From Vibrio variabilis (GTDB lineage: Bacteria; Pseudomonadota; Gammaproteobacteria; Enterobacterales; Vibrionaceae): 56,401 nt of DNA. Made by a program: the position numbers and the translations under genes. Shown here piece by piece: positions 17,326-26,463 of this stretch. Numbering within the stretch: position 1 is the stretch's first letter; every line of letters starts with the position of its first letter. The stretch covers positions 1-56,401 of the forward strand of contig NZ_JYJK01000095.1 in NCBI RefSeq assembly GCF_003263785.1. Direction: 5' to 3'. Under the pieces are notes generated by a model. It did not search any database. It was not told the origin of the DNA and worked only from the letters and a program-made list of their open reading frames with translations.

Positions 17326-17377
17326 ATAGTAATCATTCTCATTTGGTGCGTCAACCACTAATTGAGAATATTTATCA
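17326..17377 (-). promoter_or_regulatory. ryhB promoter with two Fur boxes
   Basis: Minus-strand TTGACG (17349-17354) and TACTAT (17326-17331) are 17 bases apart. One Fur box overlaps the core promoter (17327-17341, 11 of 14 positions of the 7-1-7 consensus). A second lies upstream (17363-17377, 12 of 14). Double occupancy would give tight repression by Fe-Fur. Confidence 0.8.
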
Positions 17378-17393
17378 TTTAATTTCTGACCAC

Positions 17394-17420
17394 AAAAAAA
17401 CCGGCGTCGTGCCGGCTTCT
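17394..17420 (-). terminator. Intrinsic terminator, hemB
   Basis: Minus-strand hairpin GCCGGC-ACGAC-GCCGGT followed by seven T's, directly after the hemB stop and just before the ryhB promoter region. Confidence 0.85.
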
Positions 17421-17436
17421 CATGTCGTGGTGTTTA

Positions 17437-18457
17437 TTAATCTTGCTGGCTATCTTGTGCCAACCACTCCGCCACATCTTTCGCGAAGTAAGTCAGGATG
17501 CCATCCGCACCAGCGCGCTTAAAGCACAGCAATGATTCAAGTACCGTTTCGCGCTCTTTGAGCCAACCATTTTGAATCGCGGCTTTGTGCATTGCATACT
17601 CACCAGAGACTTGATAAGCGAACGTCGGCACCTGAAGCTCGCTCTTCACACGACGTACTACGTCTAGGTATGGCATACCAGGCTTAACCATAACCATGTC
17701 CGCACCTTCATTGATGTCCATCGCCACTTCGTGCAAGGCTTCATCACTGTTAGCAGGATCCATCTGGTAATTTTTCTTGTCGCCACCCTTAAGGTTAGAT
17801 GCCGAACCGACCGCGTCTCGGAATGGACCATAGTAGTTTGATGCATATTTTGCCGAGTAGGCCATGATCTGTGTGTGTACATGACCCGCTTCTTCTAGCG
17901 CTTCACGAATACGACCAATACGACCATCCATCATATCCGACGGAGCAACAACATCCGCACCCGCCTCGGCATGGGACAAGGCTTGTTTGATCAGCACTTC
18001 AGTAGTCTCATCATTTTGAACGTAACCATCCTCATCGATAATGCCGTCTTGACCATGAGTCGTGAACGGATCTAACGCTACGTCTGTGATCACACCCATT
18101 TGTGGCACATTTTCCTTTAGTGAGCGCACAGCGCGCTGCACCAAGCCTTCTGGGTTATAGCTTCTGCCGCACAGAGACTTTTTGCATCTTGGTTAACCAC
18201 TGGGAACAGCGCAATGGCCGGAACGCCCAGTTTCGCTAGATATTCGGCTTCCTCTAGCATCAAATCAATAGAAAGACGCTCAACCCCAGGCATAGACTCC
18301 ACCGTTTCGCGGCGGTTTTTGCCCATCAGAATGAACATTGGTAGATCAAGTCATCCACCGACACCTTGTTCTCTGCCATTAAACGTCGGCTGAAGTCATG
18401 TTTGCGCATACGGCGCATACGGCGTGCTGGAAATTGACCTTGAATCGATACAGACAC
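17437..18457 (-). CDS. hemB: Delta-aminolevulinic acid dehydratase (frame broken as read)
   Basis: Porphobilinogen synthase, the second common step of haem synthesis. The active-site lysines are seen in AYSAKYASNYYGPF and VMVKPGMPY. The metal-site region reads VVNQDAKSLCAAEA, unlike the three-cysteine zinc type. The N-terminus SVSIQGQFPARRMRRMRK starts at a GTG (18457) after GGAG. Two single-base losses, near 18340 (Tyr-Pro-Met) and near 18160 (Ala-Tyr-Asn-Pro), split it into three frames; restored length is about 340. As haem synthesis is needed here (cytochromes present), a real pseudogene is unlikely. Confidence 0.9.
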
Positions 18458-18589
18458 CTTTCTCTCCTTGTCTGGAAAAATGCGAAAATCAAGCATATCA
18501 CTCTCGCTTGTTCATGCTAGTAGTAAAATTGGAAAATGCTAAACCACAAACGATATACTGAGCCTATTACTCACCAAATTTAGTTAGCC

Positions 18590-19351
18590 ATGATTGATAC
18601 ACACGCCCATATTTACGCCACCGAATTCGACCAAGACCGCGATGAAGTAGTACAGCGCGCACTTGATGCCGGTATTGAACACATTTTGCTGCCGAACATC
18701 GACCTCGACTCCATAGAACCTATGTTGGCGACCGAAGCGGCTTATCCACAAGTATGCCGTTCAATGATGGGGCTGCACCCATGCTATGTCGATGGCAATG
18801 TCAATCAAACGCTCGACACCATTCATTCTTGGTTCGACAAGCATAACTTTATTGCTGTAGGTGAAATTGGTATCGACTTGTACTGGGATAAAACCTATCG
18901 CAAGGAGCAAGAATATGCCTTTATTACTCAGTTGAATTGGGCCAAAGAGATGAACCTACCAGTGGTGATCCACACTCGAGATTCGATTGAAGAGACATTA
19001 GCTCTGCTTAAATCCGAGCAAAATGGAGACTTACGCGGCGTGTTCCACTGCTTCGGCGGCACAATTGAAGAAGCGAAAGCCATTAACGATCTTGGCTTTC
19101 ACCTCGGCCTTGGCGGCGTCTCTACCTTTAAAAACTCGGGCATGGACAAGGTGATTCCACAGCTAGATTTGAGCAAAGTGATTCTAGAAACCGACTGCCC
19201 TTACCTAGCACCGGTACCACATCGTGGGAAACGCAATGAGCCAGCGTATACTGATCTGGTGCTAAATCGCATAGCAGACCTCACCGAATTAAGTAGTAAA
19301 AAAGTGGCACAGATAACAACAAACAATGCAAAATCACTGTTTTCATTGTAG
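18590..19351 (+). CDS. tatD: TatD-family metal-dependent hydrolase
   Basis: 253 residues. Metal ligands of the TatD amidohydrolase fold are visible: DTHAHIY near the start, VGEIGIDLYW, VIHTRDS, FHCFGG and ETDCPYLAPVPHRGKRNEP. E. coli TatD is a 3'-5' exonuclease acting on DNA and RNA, and its gene lies beside the tat genes, as here. It is divergent from hemB. Other TatD paralogues (YcfH, YjjV) are similar, so the symbol leans on location. Frame intact. Confidence 0.85.
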   Translation: MIDTHAHIYATEFDQDRDEVVQRALDAGIEHILLPNIDLDSIEPMLATEAAYPQVCRSMMGLHPCYVDGNVNQTLDTIHSWFDKHNFIAVGEIGIDLYWDKTYRKEQEYAFITQLNWAKEMNLPVVIHTRDSIEETLALLKSEQNGDLRGVFHCFGGTIEEAKAINDLGFHLGLGGVSTFKNSGMDKVIPQLDLSKVILETDCPYLAPVPHRGKRNEPAYTDLVLNRIADLTELSSKKVAQITTNNAKSLFSL

Positions 19352-19505
19352 TTTTTCATAATTTATTACTCATTCCGTGACGGAGATCTAGTTTGGTGTA
19401 CACAAGATAACGTCAAGTTAACGTAGAATATGCATCACTTTTATATGCCACCACCGACAAAGGAAGTGTGGCAAAGATCACGCAGTTCTGTCTCGGAGGT
19501 GGAGT

Positions 19506-19622
19506 ATGTGTCAACATGGAAATCTATTGCAACGTCAGCATCGCACATTTTGGCAAAAGTTAATGGGCGTGAAAGAAGTGTATGTATGCTCTAATTGCGG
19601 TTACGTTCTGAAAATCCGCTAA
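19506..19622 (+). CDS. Small CxxC/CxH protein, probably metal-binding
   Basis: 38 residues beginning MCQHGN and ending VCSNCGYVLKIR. Ligand pairs Cys2/His4 and Cys28/Cys31 would make one zinc site. A strong ribosome site (GGAGGTGGAGT) directly precedes the ATG, which argues for real translation despite the length. It is encoded between tatD and the convergent tatC, and a hairpin follows it. No function is recognised. Confidence 0.6.
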   Translation: MCQHGNLLQRQHRTFWQKLMGVKEVYVCSNCGYVLKIR

Positions 19623-19683
19623 CCTTAAAGCTCAGTTGTCAGAAAGAAGTAGCCAATATTGCCAAAACAAAAAATGCAGATAG

Positions 19684-19710
19684 TAAAATAGCGGCCTAAG
19701 CCGCTACTTT
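19684..19710. terminator. Bidirectional terminator between the CxxC gene and tatC
   Basis: AGCGGC-CTAA-GCCGCT (19690-19705). The plus strand continues ACTTTG and the minus strand ATTTTAC, so it can serve tatC (minus) and weakly the small gene (plus). Confidence 0.55.
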
Positions 19711-19746
19711 GCTATCTAAGATGATGTCATCAATTCATCACAAGCT

Positions 19747-20499
19747 TTACTCTTGCTCAGCCTCTTCGCTGTCATCTGGCTTACGCGTATAGAAACGCGC
19801 AAAGAACAGTCCCACTTCAAACAGCAAACACATAGGAATCGCGAGCAGGGTTTGTGAAATCATATCCGGCGGAGTAAGCAGCATGCCGATCACAAACGCA
19901 CCGACGACGATATACGGACGCTTCTGCTTCAAGCTTTCAACATCCGTCGCCCCTGTCCAACACAGCAAGATAATGGCCACAGGCACTTCAAACGCAATAC
20001 CAAACGCCAAGAACAGCGCTAAGACAAAATCCAAATAACTGGAGATATCGGTCGCGAACTCTACGCCGCCAAGCGATATCGCAGTGAAGAAGCCAAACAC
20101 CAGCGGAAACACCACGAAGTACGCGAACGCAACACCACAATAAAACAGCAGCGAGCTCGAGAACATCAATGGCATAACCAATTTCTTCTCATGCTTATAC
20201 AAACCGGGTGCAACAAATGCCCAAACTTGATAAAGAATGTAAGGCACAGCAATAAACACCGACGCAATTAGGGTAAGCTTAAGCGGGGTAAAAAATGGCG
20301 ATGCCACATCGGTGGCGATCATGGTCGCCCCTTCTGGCAATCTTTCTACCAAAGGCTTAGAGACAAAATCGTAAATATCGCCAGAGAAATAGACCAAAGC
20401 TAAGAACACCACCAACACTGCGACAATCGCACGCAATAGTCGGTTACGAAGCTCTAACAGATGGCTAATCAAAGGCTGTGTCTGTTCGACGGAAGACAT
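19747..20499 (-). CDS. tatC: Twin-arginine translocase subunit TatC
   Basis: 250 residues with six membrane segments. The family N-terminus (LISHLLELRNRLLRA) and the PFFTPLKLTLIASVFIAVPY loop are present. TatC is the receptor for twin-arginine signal peptides and forms the core of the folded-protein export channel with TatA and TatB. It is last in a tatA-tatB-tatC run, 83 bases after tatB. Frame intact. Confidence 0.96.
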   Translation of the reverse strand: MSSVEQTQPLISHLLELRNRLLRAIVAVLVVFLALVYFSGDIYDFVSKPLVERLPEGATMIATDVASPFFTPLKLTLIASVFIAVPYILYQVWAFVAPGLYKHEKKLVMPLMFSSSLLFYCGVAFAYFVVFPLVFGFFTAISLGGVEFATDISSYLDFVLALFLAFGIAFEVPVAIILLCWTGATDVESLKQKRPYIVVGAFVIGMLLTPPDMISQTLLAIPMCLLFEVGLFFARFYTRKPDDSEEAEQE

Positions 20500-20582
20500 G
20501 AAAACCTCGAATAAAATACCGTGAAGATGGACAAACTAGCGGCCTATCCACGGGAGACATATATACAGACAAGGGCTGATGT

Positions 20583-20987
20583 TCAGCCCTTGTTTAGATC
20601 TTTTTCTGGAGACTCATTCTCGGCAGGCTTAACAGGCTCCGGTTGCACCGTCTCTTGTGGACGGGAATCAGATTCTGCAGTTGTCGCCTTGTCACTTGCA
20701 TAAGGACGGGTGACTTCTTTTGCCGCCTGCTTCAATTCTTCTACCGAACTTTTCAGTTCCGGTGAGAGGTCTTCCATGCCCATTTTCTCAGCTTTTCGCA
20801 GGTTCTCTTGAAGCTCTTGAACTTTAAGCTCATGCGACAGCTCGTCTTTGACGTTGTTCGCCATCGCTTTTGCTGAGCTGATAAAACGAGAAACACTCCG
20901 GATAGCCGTTGGTAGGCGCTCTGGTCCCAGAACCACCAAACCAACTACAGAGATGAGTACCAGTTCCCAAAAACCGATATCAAACAC
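20583..20987 (-). CDS. tatB: Twin-arginine translocase subunit TatB
   Basis: 134 residues. One N-terminal membrane helix (FWELVLISVVGLVVLGPERLP) with the TatB GPERLP turn is followed by an amphipathic helix and a polar, acidic tail. It works with TatC in binding Tat substrates. It begins three bases after the tatA stop. Confidence 0.95.
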   Translation of the reverse strand: MFDIGFWELVLISVVGLVVLGPERLPTAIRSVSRFISSAKAMANNVKDELSHELKVQELQENLRKAEKMGMEDLSPELKSSVEELKQAAKEVTRPYASDKATTAESDSRPQETVQPEPVKPAENESPEKDLNKG

Positions 20988-20990
20988 GAA

Positions 20991-21242
20991 TTATGCCTGC
21001 TCTTTGTCTTTCTTTGTTTCAGTAGAAGCGTCTGTTTTTTGTTGCTCAATGTTCTTTGGTTCAAAATCTGCATCTTTGTCGTCAGATTTTTTTGCCGTTG
21101 GCTCATCTTCGCTCATGGCTTTCTTAAAGCCTTTTACAGCACCACCTAGGTCGCCGCCAATACCACGCAGTTTCTTGGTTCCAAATAGCAGAATCACAAT
21201 CACTGCAATGATAAGAAGTTGCCAAATACTAATACCGCCCAT
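20991..21242 (-). CDS. tatA: Twin-arginine translocase subunit TatA
   Basis: 83 residues. Membrane helix (IWQLLIIAVIVILLFGTKKL), the FGTKKL hinge and an amphipathic helix (GGDLGGAVKGFKKAM) are the TatA hallmarks; a charged tail follows. TatA multimers form the transport pore. It lies 55 bases after ubiB in the same direction, so it may share a transcript with the ubi genes. Confidence 0.95.
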   Translation of the reverse strand: MGGISIWQLLIIAVIVILLFGTKKLRGIGGDLGGAVKGFKKAMSEDEPTAKKSDDKDADFEPKNIEQQKTDASTETKKDKEQA

Positions 21243-21297
21243 TCTTTCTACCTCGGGTCTTGATTAACAAACAAATGATTTAATACGAGTTTATCGC

Positions 21298-22932
21298 TTA
21301 ACGCCTGTAAGTACGCCAACTGAACAACCAAAATGTGATACCAGCAACGCCAGATGCGACTGACAGCTGATCGTAAGGTCCTTCAAGTAGTATGGCGGAG
21401 CATACGATTAAAGTTGCGCCAACGCCAAACAAAAATTTACCGGTTCCATGTTGCCGTTTTGTTTCACGGTATCCTTGATACAAGGTATCTATGCGTTGAT
21501 TCATCGCTTTACCTTGTTTCAGGCTATCGTACAGCAACTCTGGAAGTTCCGGCAATTTTTCTGCCCAAAACGGCGCGCGATCTTTGATACCGTTAATTAC
21601 TGCCTGCGGTCCAACTTGATTCATCATCCAGTTTTCAAGAAACGGCTTCGCTGTCTCCCATAAGTCTAGCTGTGGATAAAGCTGTCTGCCGAGCCCTTCA
21701 ACATAGAGCAAAGTCTTCTGCAGCAATACCAGCTGTGGCTGCACTTCCATATTGAAGCGGCGCGCGGTATTAAACAGGTTCAGTAGCACGTGGCCAAAGG
21801 AAATTTCACACAGTGGCTTGGCAAAAATCGGCTCACACACCATGCGAATCGCAAACTCGAACTCGTCGACATTGGTATCGCGTGGCACCCAACCAGAATC
21901 CACATGAAGCTCGGCCACTTTACGATAGTCGCGATTGAAGAAGGCGAGGAAGTTCTCCGCTAGGTAGCGTTTGTCTTCGCTGTTAAGCGTTCCGACAATG
22001 CCGCAATCGAGACCAATCCACAGCGGATTCTCTGGGTGTTCATAGCTAACAAATACGTTGCCCGGATGCATGTCGGCATGGAAGAAGCTATCACGAAATA
22101 CCTGGGTAAAGAACACGCTCACACCGCGCTCCGCCAGTAGCTTCATGTTAGTGCCGTTGGCTTCTAGCGTTGGGATGTCGGAAACCTGAATACCATAGAT
22201 GCGCTCAGAGACCATCAAGCTTTCACTGCTAAAGTCCGGAAGCACCTCTGGCACATACAGCTCTTCGCTGCCTTCGAAATTGCGGCGCAGCTGAATCGCG
22301 TTGGCCGCCTCTCGGCGCAGATCGAGCTCATCAAGCAAGGTCTTTTCATACTCACGAACGACCTCGACTGGCTTCAATCTACGAGCATCAGGCAGTGCCT
22401 TCGATACAATGCGCGCCATGCGATACATGAGTTTTAGGTCGGCATCGATCACCGGACGAATATCCGGGCGGATGACCTTAAGTACCACCTCTTGGCCGGT
22501 CGATTTCAGCTTAGCGGTATGCACCTGAGCAATAGACGCAGACGCCAGTGGCTGGATATCAAAATCGTCAAACCAGTTTTCAATCGGTCCACCGAGTGCC
22601 AGCTCCATTTGTGACTTCGCCAGTTCACCGTCAAACGGAGAGACCTGATCTTGTAGCAGCGCCAGCTGGTCGGCAATGTGTGGAGGAAACAGATCGCGAC
22701 GCGTCGACATCATCTGACCAAACTTGATCCACACAGGACCCAGCTCTTGCAGTGCCAAGCGCAAGCGCTCTCCTAACGGCTTCTCTGGATGCTTGTTCTT
22801 CATCCAAAACAGCGAACGTCTGGCAAGCAGCGGTGCTTTGGTCAATTGATGCGTTGGCATCAGTTCATCAAGGCCATACTCAAGTTGTACCTTGATGATG
22901 TGATAAAGACGTTTTATTTCACTCGGAGTCAT
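21298..22932 (-). CDS. ubiB: UbiB atypical kinase-like ubiquinone biosynthesis protein
   Basis: 544 residues. Diagnostic motifs of the ABC1/UbiB family are visible: KFGQMMSTRRDLFPP (the KxGQ motif), ASIAQVHTA in place of a glycine-rich loop, and FFHADMHPGNVF (catalytic-loop region). Two membrane helices are at the C-terminus (FLFGVGATLIVCSAILLEG and a following one). It is needed for aerobic ubiquinone synthesis at the inner membrane, with ATPase rather than protein kinase activity. Its start overlaps the ubiJ stop by four bases. Frame intact. Confidence 0.96.
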   Translation of the reverse strand: MTPSEIKRLYHIIKVQLEYGLDELMPTHQLTKAPLLARRSLFWMKNKHPEKPLGERLRLALQELGPVWIKFGQMMSTRRDLFPPHIADQLALLQDQVSPFDGELAKSQMELALGGPIENWFDDFDIQPLASASIAQVHTAKLKSTGQEVVLKVIRPDIRPVIDADLKLMYRMARIVSKALPDARRLKPVEVVREYEKTLLDELDLRREAANAIQLRRNFEGSEELYVPEVLPDFSSESLMVSERIYGIQVSDIPTLEANGTNMKLLAERGVSVFFTQVFRDSFFHADMHPGNVFVSYEHPENPLWIGLDCGIVGTLNSEDKRYLAENFLAFFNRDYRKVAELHVDSGWVPRDTNVDEFEFAIRMVCEPIFAKPLCEISFGHVLLNLFNTARRFNMEVQPQLVLLQKTLLYVEGLGRQLYPQLDLWETAKPFLENWMMNQVGPQAVINGIKDRAPFWAEKLPELPELLYDSLKQGKAMNQRIDTLYQGYRETKRQHGTGKFLFGVGATLIVCSAILLEGPYDQLSVASGVAGITFWLFSWRTYRR

Positions 22933-23564
22933 ACACGCTCCGAGTCGGCATTGTCACTGCCAGCGGCTTCGAGTAGCGCATCAAGGCGAGCATTGAGTCG
23001 CTCAGCTTGGCTGCGCACGTCATCGACGTCGTCGCAGAACGCTGCAATCGCTAATGGTGGCGGAGCAATCTTCCACTCTTCGGTCAACACCTGGCCGAAA
23101 TGGTCTTGATGTTTCGCCGCCTGTGACGCGATAAAACCAAACAGGTTTTTCGCCCCTTGCACTGCGGTATGCGCAACCACATCACCGGTCACGCGTGACA
23201 GCCACTCTTCAATGTCTGGCTTGCAATCGGTCAACAATGCGGAGAATTTTTGTGCTAACTGAATATCACCTTCCAATTCCAGCTTATCTTGTTTAATCAG
23301 CTTAGTGATGTTGGCCTGCTCTTTAAGCTCAGGCAAAACAGAAAGGTTCAGTGACAGATAGCAATCTGGTTCACCTTCGTAATTAGCCAGCACATCAAGC
23401 TGATGGCTAAACACAAAGGTCAGTGATTTGTTGAATTCGCGCAGGTGAACTTGAATCACCTGGCCTTTAAGGCGAGTGACACGGCTAACTAGCGCATCGT
23501 CATCGTTGATCAACGTATTGAGTGTGGTTTCCACCACCGCGGTCACTAATGGGTCAAATGGCAT
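22929..23564 (-). CDS. ubiJ: Ubiquinone biosynthesis accessory factor UbiJ (SCP2 domain)
   Basis: 211 residues, the UbiJ/YigP family. The N-terminal half is an SCP2-like lipid-binding domain (FVFSHQLDVLANYEGEPDCYLSL region) and the C-terminus is a helical segment. UbiJ binds ubiquinone intermediates for the Ubi complex. It lies between ubiE and ubiB as in E. coli, overlapping ubiB by four bases and 10 bases from ubiE. Confidence 0.93.
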   Translation of the reverse strand: MPFDPLVTAVVETTLNTLINDDDALVSRVTRLKGQVIQVHLREFNKSLTFVFSHQLDVLANYEGEPDCYLSLNLSVLPELKEQANITKLIKQDKLELEGDIQLAQKFSALLTDCKPDIEEWLSRVTGDVVAHTAVQGAKNLFGFIASQAAKHQDHFGQVLTEEWKIAPPPLAIAAFCDDVDDVRSQAERLNARLDALLEAAGSDNADSERV

Positions 23565-23574
23565 GACTCAATCC

Positions 23575-24356
23575 TTAGAATTTGTATCCACGGTGCAGGG
23601 CTACAATGCCACCGGTTAGGTTGTAGTATTTGGTTTGCTCAAAGCCCGCCTCTTGCATCATGCCTTCCAGAGTGTCTTGGTCTGGGTGCATGCGGATCGA
23701 TTCCGCAAGATAGCGATAGCTTTCTGCATCATTCGCCACTAGCTCACCCATTTTAGGCAATAGGTGGAATGAGTAAGCATCATACACTTTCGACAGTGGC
23801 TCAATAATCGGTTTGGAGAACTCCAACACTAACAGACGACCGCCTGGCTTCAATACGCGGAACATAGAGCGCAGAGCTTTATCTTTGTCGGTTACGTTAC
23901 GTAGGCAAAAACTGATAGTAATACAGTCGAAGTAATTGTCTGGGAATGGCAGCTCTTCGGCGTTCGCTTGCACGTAATGCACATTGCCAACGATGCCAGT
24001 GTCACGCAGCTTGTCGCGACCGACATTGAGCATTGAGTTGTTGATGTCGGCAAGTACACATGGCCTTTGTCGCCAACAATACGAGAGAACTTGGCCGTCA
24101 AATCACCCGTACCGCCACCTAGGTCAAGAATGCGCTGACCCGGTCTTGCACCACTGCAATCAATAGTGAAGCGTTTCCATAAACGGTGGACACCGCCCGA
24201 CATTAGGTCGTTCATGATGTCGTATTTCGCCGCGACCGAGTGGAACACTTCCGCAACGCGCGTCACTTTTTCTTGTTTCGCGACTGTTTCAAAGCCGAAG
24301 TGCGTGGTGTCGTCTTGTTGATTTAGCTGATTCGATTGCACAGTACTTTCCGTCAT
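23575..24356 (-). CDS. ubiE: Ubiquinone/menaquinone C-methyltransferase (frame broken as read)
   Basis: The minus strand from 24356 encodes a normal UbiE N-terminus (THFGFETVAKQEKVTRVAEV) and the SAM motif LDLGGGTGDL. After GDKGHV the frame goes wrong and the family sequence resumes at DINNSMLNVGRDKLRD in another frame, running to 23575 (LTGGIVALHRGYKF). One base is missing near 24054. Restored length is about 260 residues. It methylates the benzoquinol ring in quinone synthesis. Confidence 0.92.
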
Positions 24357-24401
24357 TATTCTTCCTCTTGGGCAGCGTTACGTCTCTGTCGCCGCAAGCG
24401 G

Positions 24402-25916
24402 TCAGTTTACTTTATCCATGTCTGGTTGTCTTTCCACCAGTGCCTCATTTTGTGCGATTTCTGTGAGCGAAGGAGAAATCGAGCGTTTTACCTCAACGCC
24501 AAGCTGTTTAAAGCTTTCCGCCTGACGAATCGCATTGCCGCGTCCGGTGGCTAACTTATTCATCGCACCTTGGTAGCTTTGGTTGGCTTTATCCAGCGCA
24601 CCGCCCAGCCCTTCCATGTCATCCACAAACAGTCTTAGTTTGTCATAAAGCTTGCTGGCCTTGTCAGCAATGACTTGAGCGTTTTGATTCTGTCGGTCGT
24701 TGCGCCATAAATTATCAATGGTGCGTAGCGCTACCAGCAAGGTGGTTGGGCTGACAAGAATGATGTTGCTCTCCAAAGCGTCCTTAACCAAACTAGGATC
24801 AGCTTGAATCGCCACTTGGAACGCGGGCTCGACGGGAATAAACATCAGTACATAATCCAGCGAGCGAATGCCTTTGAGCTGGTGATAATCTTTTTGTGAC
24901 AAACCACGGATGTGATTACGCAGCGCCAGTAAGTGGTCACTTAGGGCGCGATCGCGCTCGGCATCGGTTTCTGCATTGAAGTAGCGCTCATACGCCACCA
25001 GCACCATTTTCGAATCAATTACCACCTGCTTCTCTTGAGGTAAGTGAATAATCACATCGGGCTGGTAACGCTTGCCCGCTTCATTTTGCAGACTCACTTG
25101 AGTTTGATACTCATGACCTTCACGCAATCCCGATTCCGCAAGTACGCGAGCAAGCACCACTTCACCCCAGTTGCCTTGCTGCTTGTTGTCCCCTTTCAGT
25201 GCTTGAGTCAGGTTCATCGCCTCTTTGGTCATCTGATCGTTGAGGCGCTGCAGGTTCTTAAGTTCATGCACTAAGGTGTGGCGCTCTTTGGCTTCTTGGC
25301 TAAAGCTGTCGTTTACCTGCTTCTTAAAACCCTCAAGCTGCTCTTTAAGCGGCGTTAAGATGCCTTCTAAGCTCTGACGGTTTTGTAGGTCGACTTTGGC
25401 GGTTTTGGCTTCAAATACCTGATTGGCGAGACGTTCGAACTGCTCCTTTAATCGCAGCTCGGATTGCTGCAACAACTCTAATTTCTCGCTGTCCGAGCGC
25501 TGCTGCTGTTGATAGGTAGCAAGCTGCTCACGCAGTTGGGCTTCCGATTGGGCGCGCTGCTGCTTCACTTGCTCAAGCTCGCTGGCGTATTGCTGACGCT
25601 CTTGCTTCACGGCATCGAAATAACGCAGCTTCTCCATCGCCGCCATCACCTTGCCATGCGCTTGCTTCAGTTCAAATGCCGACTTATCTCGCTCATCATC
25701 AAGCTCATCAAGCTCTTGTTTTGCTTCTTGTAGTTCGGTTTTCAGACGCTCGATTTGCTGCTCTAACACAGAGGCTTCTAGCCCTGCTTTGTGCTCTGCC
25801 AAAGCTTGCAACTGACGAGATTTAAAATGCAGTACTGCGGCGGCGGAAAAACCGACCACTGAGCCTAGTGAAGTGATTGAAAGTAGGAGGGTTTGATTAT
25901 CAATGATCCATTGCAT
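24402..25916 (-). CDS. rmuC: DNA recombination protein RmuC
   Basis: 504 residues. One N-terminal membrane helix is followed by a long coiled coil (about 30-190, rich in E, Q and L) and the RmuC domain with QGNWGEVVLARVLAESGLREG and PDVIIHLPQEKQVVIDSK, the latter resembling a nuclease fold. RmuC limits DNA inversions at repeats. Its N-terminal side is the boundary between ancestral genes and the flagellar cluster: only 67 bases separate it from fliJ, which points towards it. Frame intact. Confidence 0.94.
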   Translation of the reverse strand: MQWIIDNQTLLLSITSLGSVVGFSAAAVLHFKSRQLQALAEHKAGLEASVLEQQIERLKTELQEAKQELDELDDERDKSAFELKQAHGKVMAAMEKLRYFDAVKQERQQYASELEQVKQQRAQSEAQLREQLATYQQQQRSDSEKLELLQQSELRLKEQFERLANQVFEAKTAKVDLQNRQSLEGILTPLKEQLEGFKKQVNDSFSQEAKERHTLVHELKNLQRLNDQMTKEAMNLTQALKGDNKQQGNWGEVVLARVLAESGLREGHEYQTQVSLQNEAGKRYQPDVIIHLPQEKQVVIDSKMVLVAYERYFNAETDAERDRALSDHLLALRNHIRGLSQKDYHQLKGIRSLDYVLMFIPVEPAFQVAIQADPSLVKDALESNIILVSPTTLLVALRTIDNLWRNDRQNQNAQVIADKASKLYDKLRLFVDDMEGLGGALDKANQSYQGAMNKLATGRGNAIRQAESFKQLGVEVKRSISPSLTEIAQNEALVERQPDMDKVN

Positions 25917-25983
25917 GCTTTGCTTGCCATCAGCCGAAACTCTTACGCTAATGGTAATTTATACTGGATAAATGTCCAGATAT

Positions 25984-26415
25984 TTACAGGTCGCGACGCT
26001 TGAAACGGGCGTTGATAATGTCTTCGATAAGCTTTTGCTCACGCTTCGCTTTTTCGTAATTCTGTTTTTTGTTCCAGCGCTCAAGTACCTGCTCCAAGCC
26101 TTGTACTCGCGCCGCTTTTTGCTGAAGCTGTTTTTGAACCGACTGACATTGAGCTTCCATCACGGCCTGCTCTTGCTGATGATGAAGCAGCATTTTTTGC
26201 AGCATTTGGTCGGCGAGATTGAGGTTCATCAAACCCACACTGCAGGTTTTAGTTGCCCCTTGGAAGTTGCGTGCTTTGAGTTCGGATAGTGCCGCGAGTT
26301 GCTGGCTTAGGTGCTCACTTTGATGACGCATCGACTCTAGCTGAGCGCCAATTTGATCACGTCTTAGCTCTTCTACTTGGGTCATCTTACCGACGGCGCG
26401 AATCTTACTTTCCAC
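25984..26415 (-). CDS. fliJ: Lateral flagellar FliJ-like export chaperone
   Basis: 143 residues, almost wholly helical coiled coil (Q, E, K, L rich), with the FliJ-like C-terminal stretch ERWNKKQNYEKAKREQKLIE. FliJ binds the FliI ATPase ring and promotes export. Sequence similarity in this family is weak; the call rests on length, coiled coil and position directly after fliI as last gene of the left-going unit. Confidence 0.8.
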   Translation of the reverse strand: MESKIRAVGKMTQVEELRRDQIGAQLESMRHQSEHLSQQLAALSELKARNFQGATKTCSVGLMNLNLADQMLQKMLLHHQQEQAVMEAQCQSVQKQLQQKAARVQGLEQVLERWNKKQNYEKAKREQKLIEDIINARFKRRDL

Positions 26416-26463
26416 TCTTCCCCTCCTTAGCCTACGTTGTTAATCCTTAACGAGTGATTCCAA

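Noticed and set aside
17437..18457. Programmed frameshifting as the explanation for the split hemB and other genes
   Set aside because: No slippery heptamer with downstream structure is seen, the breaks are at different places in unrelated genes, and family members are encoded in one frame.
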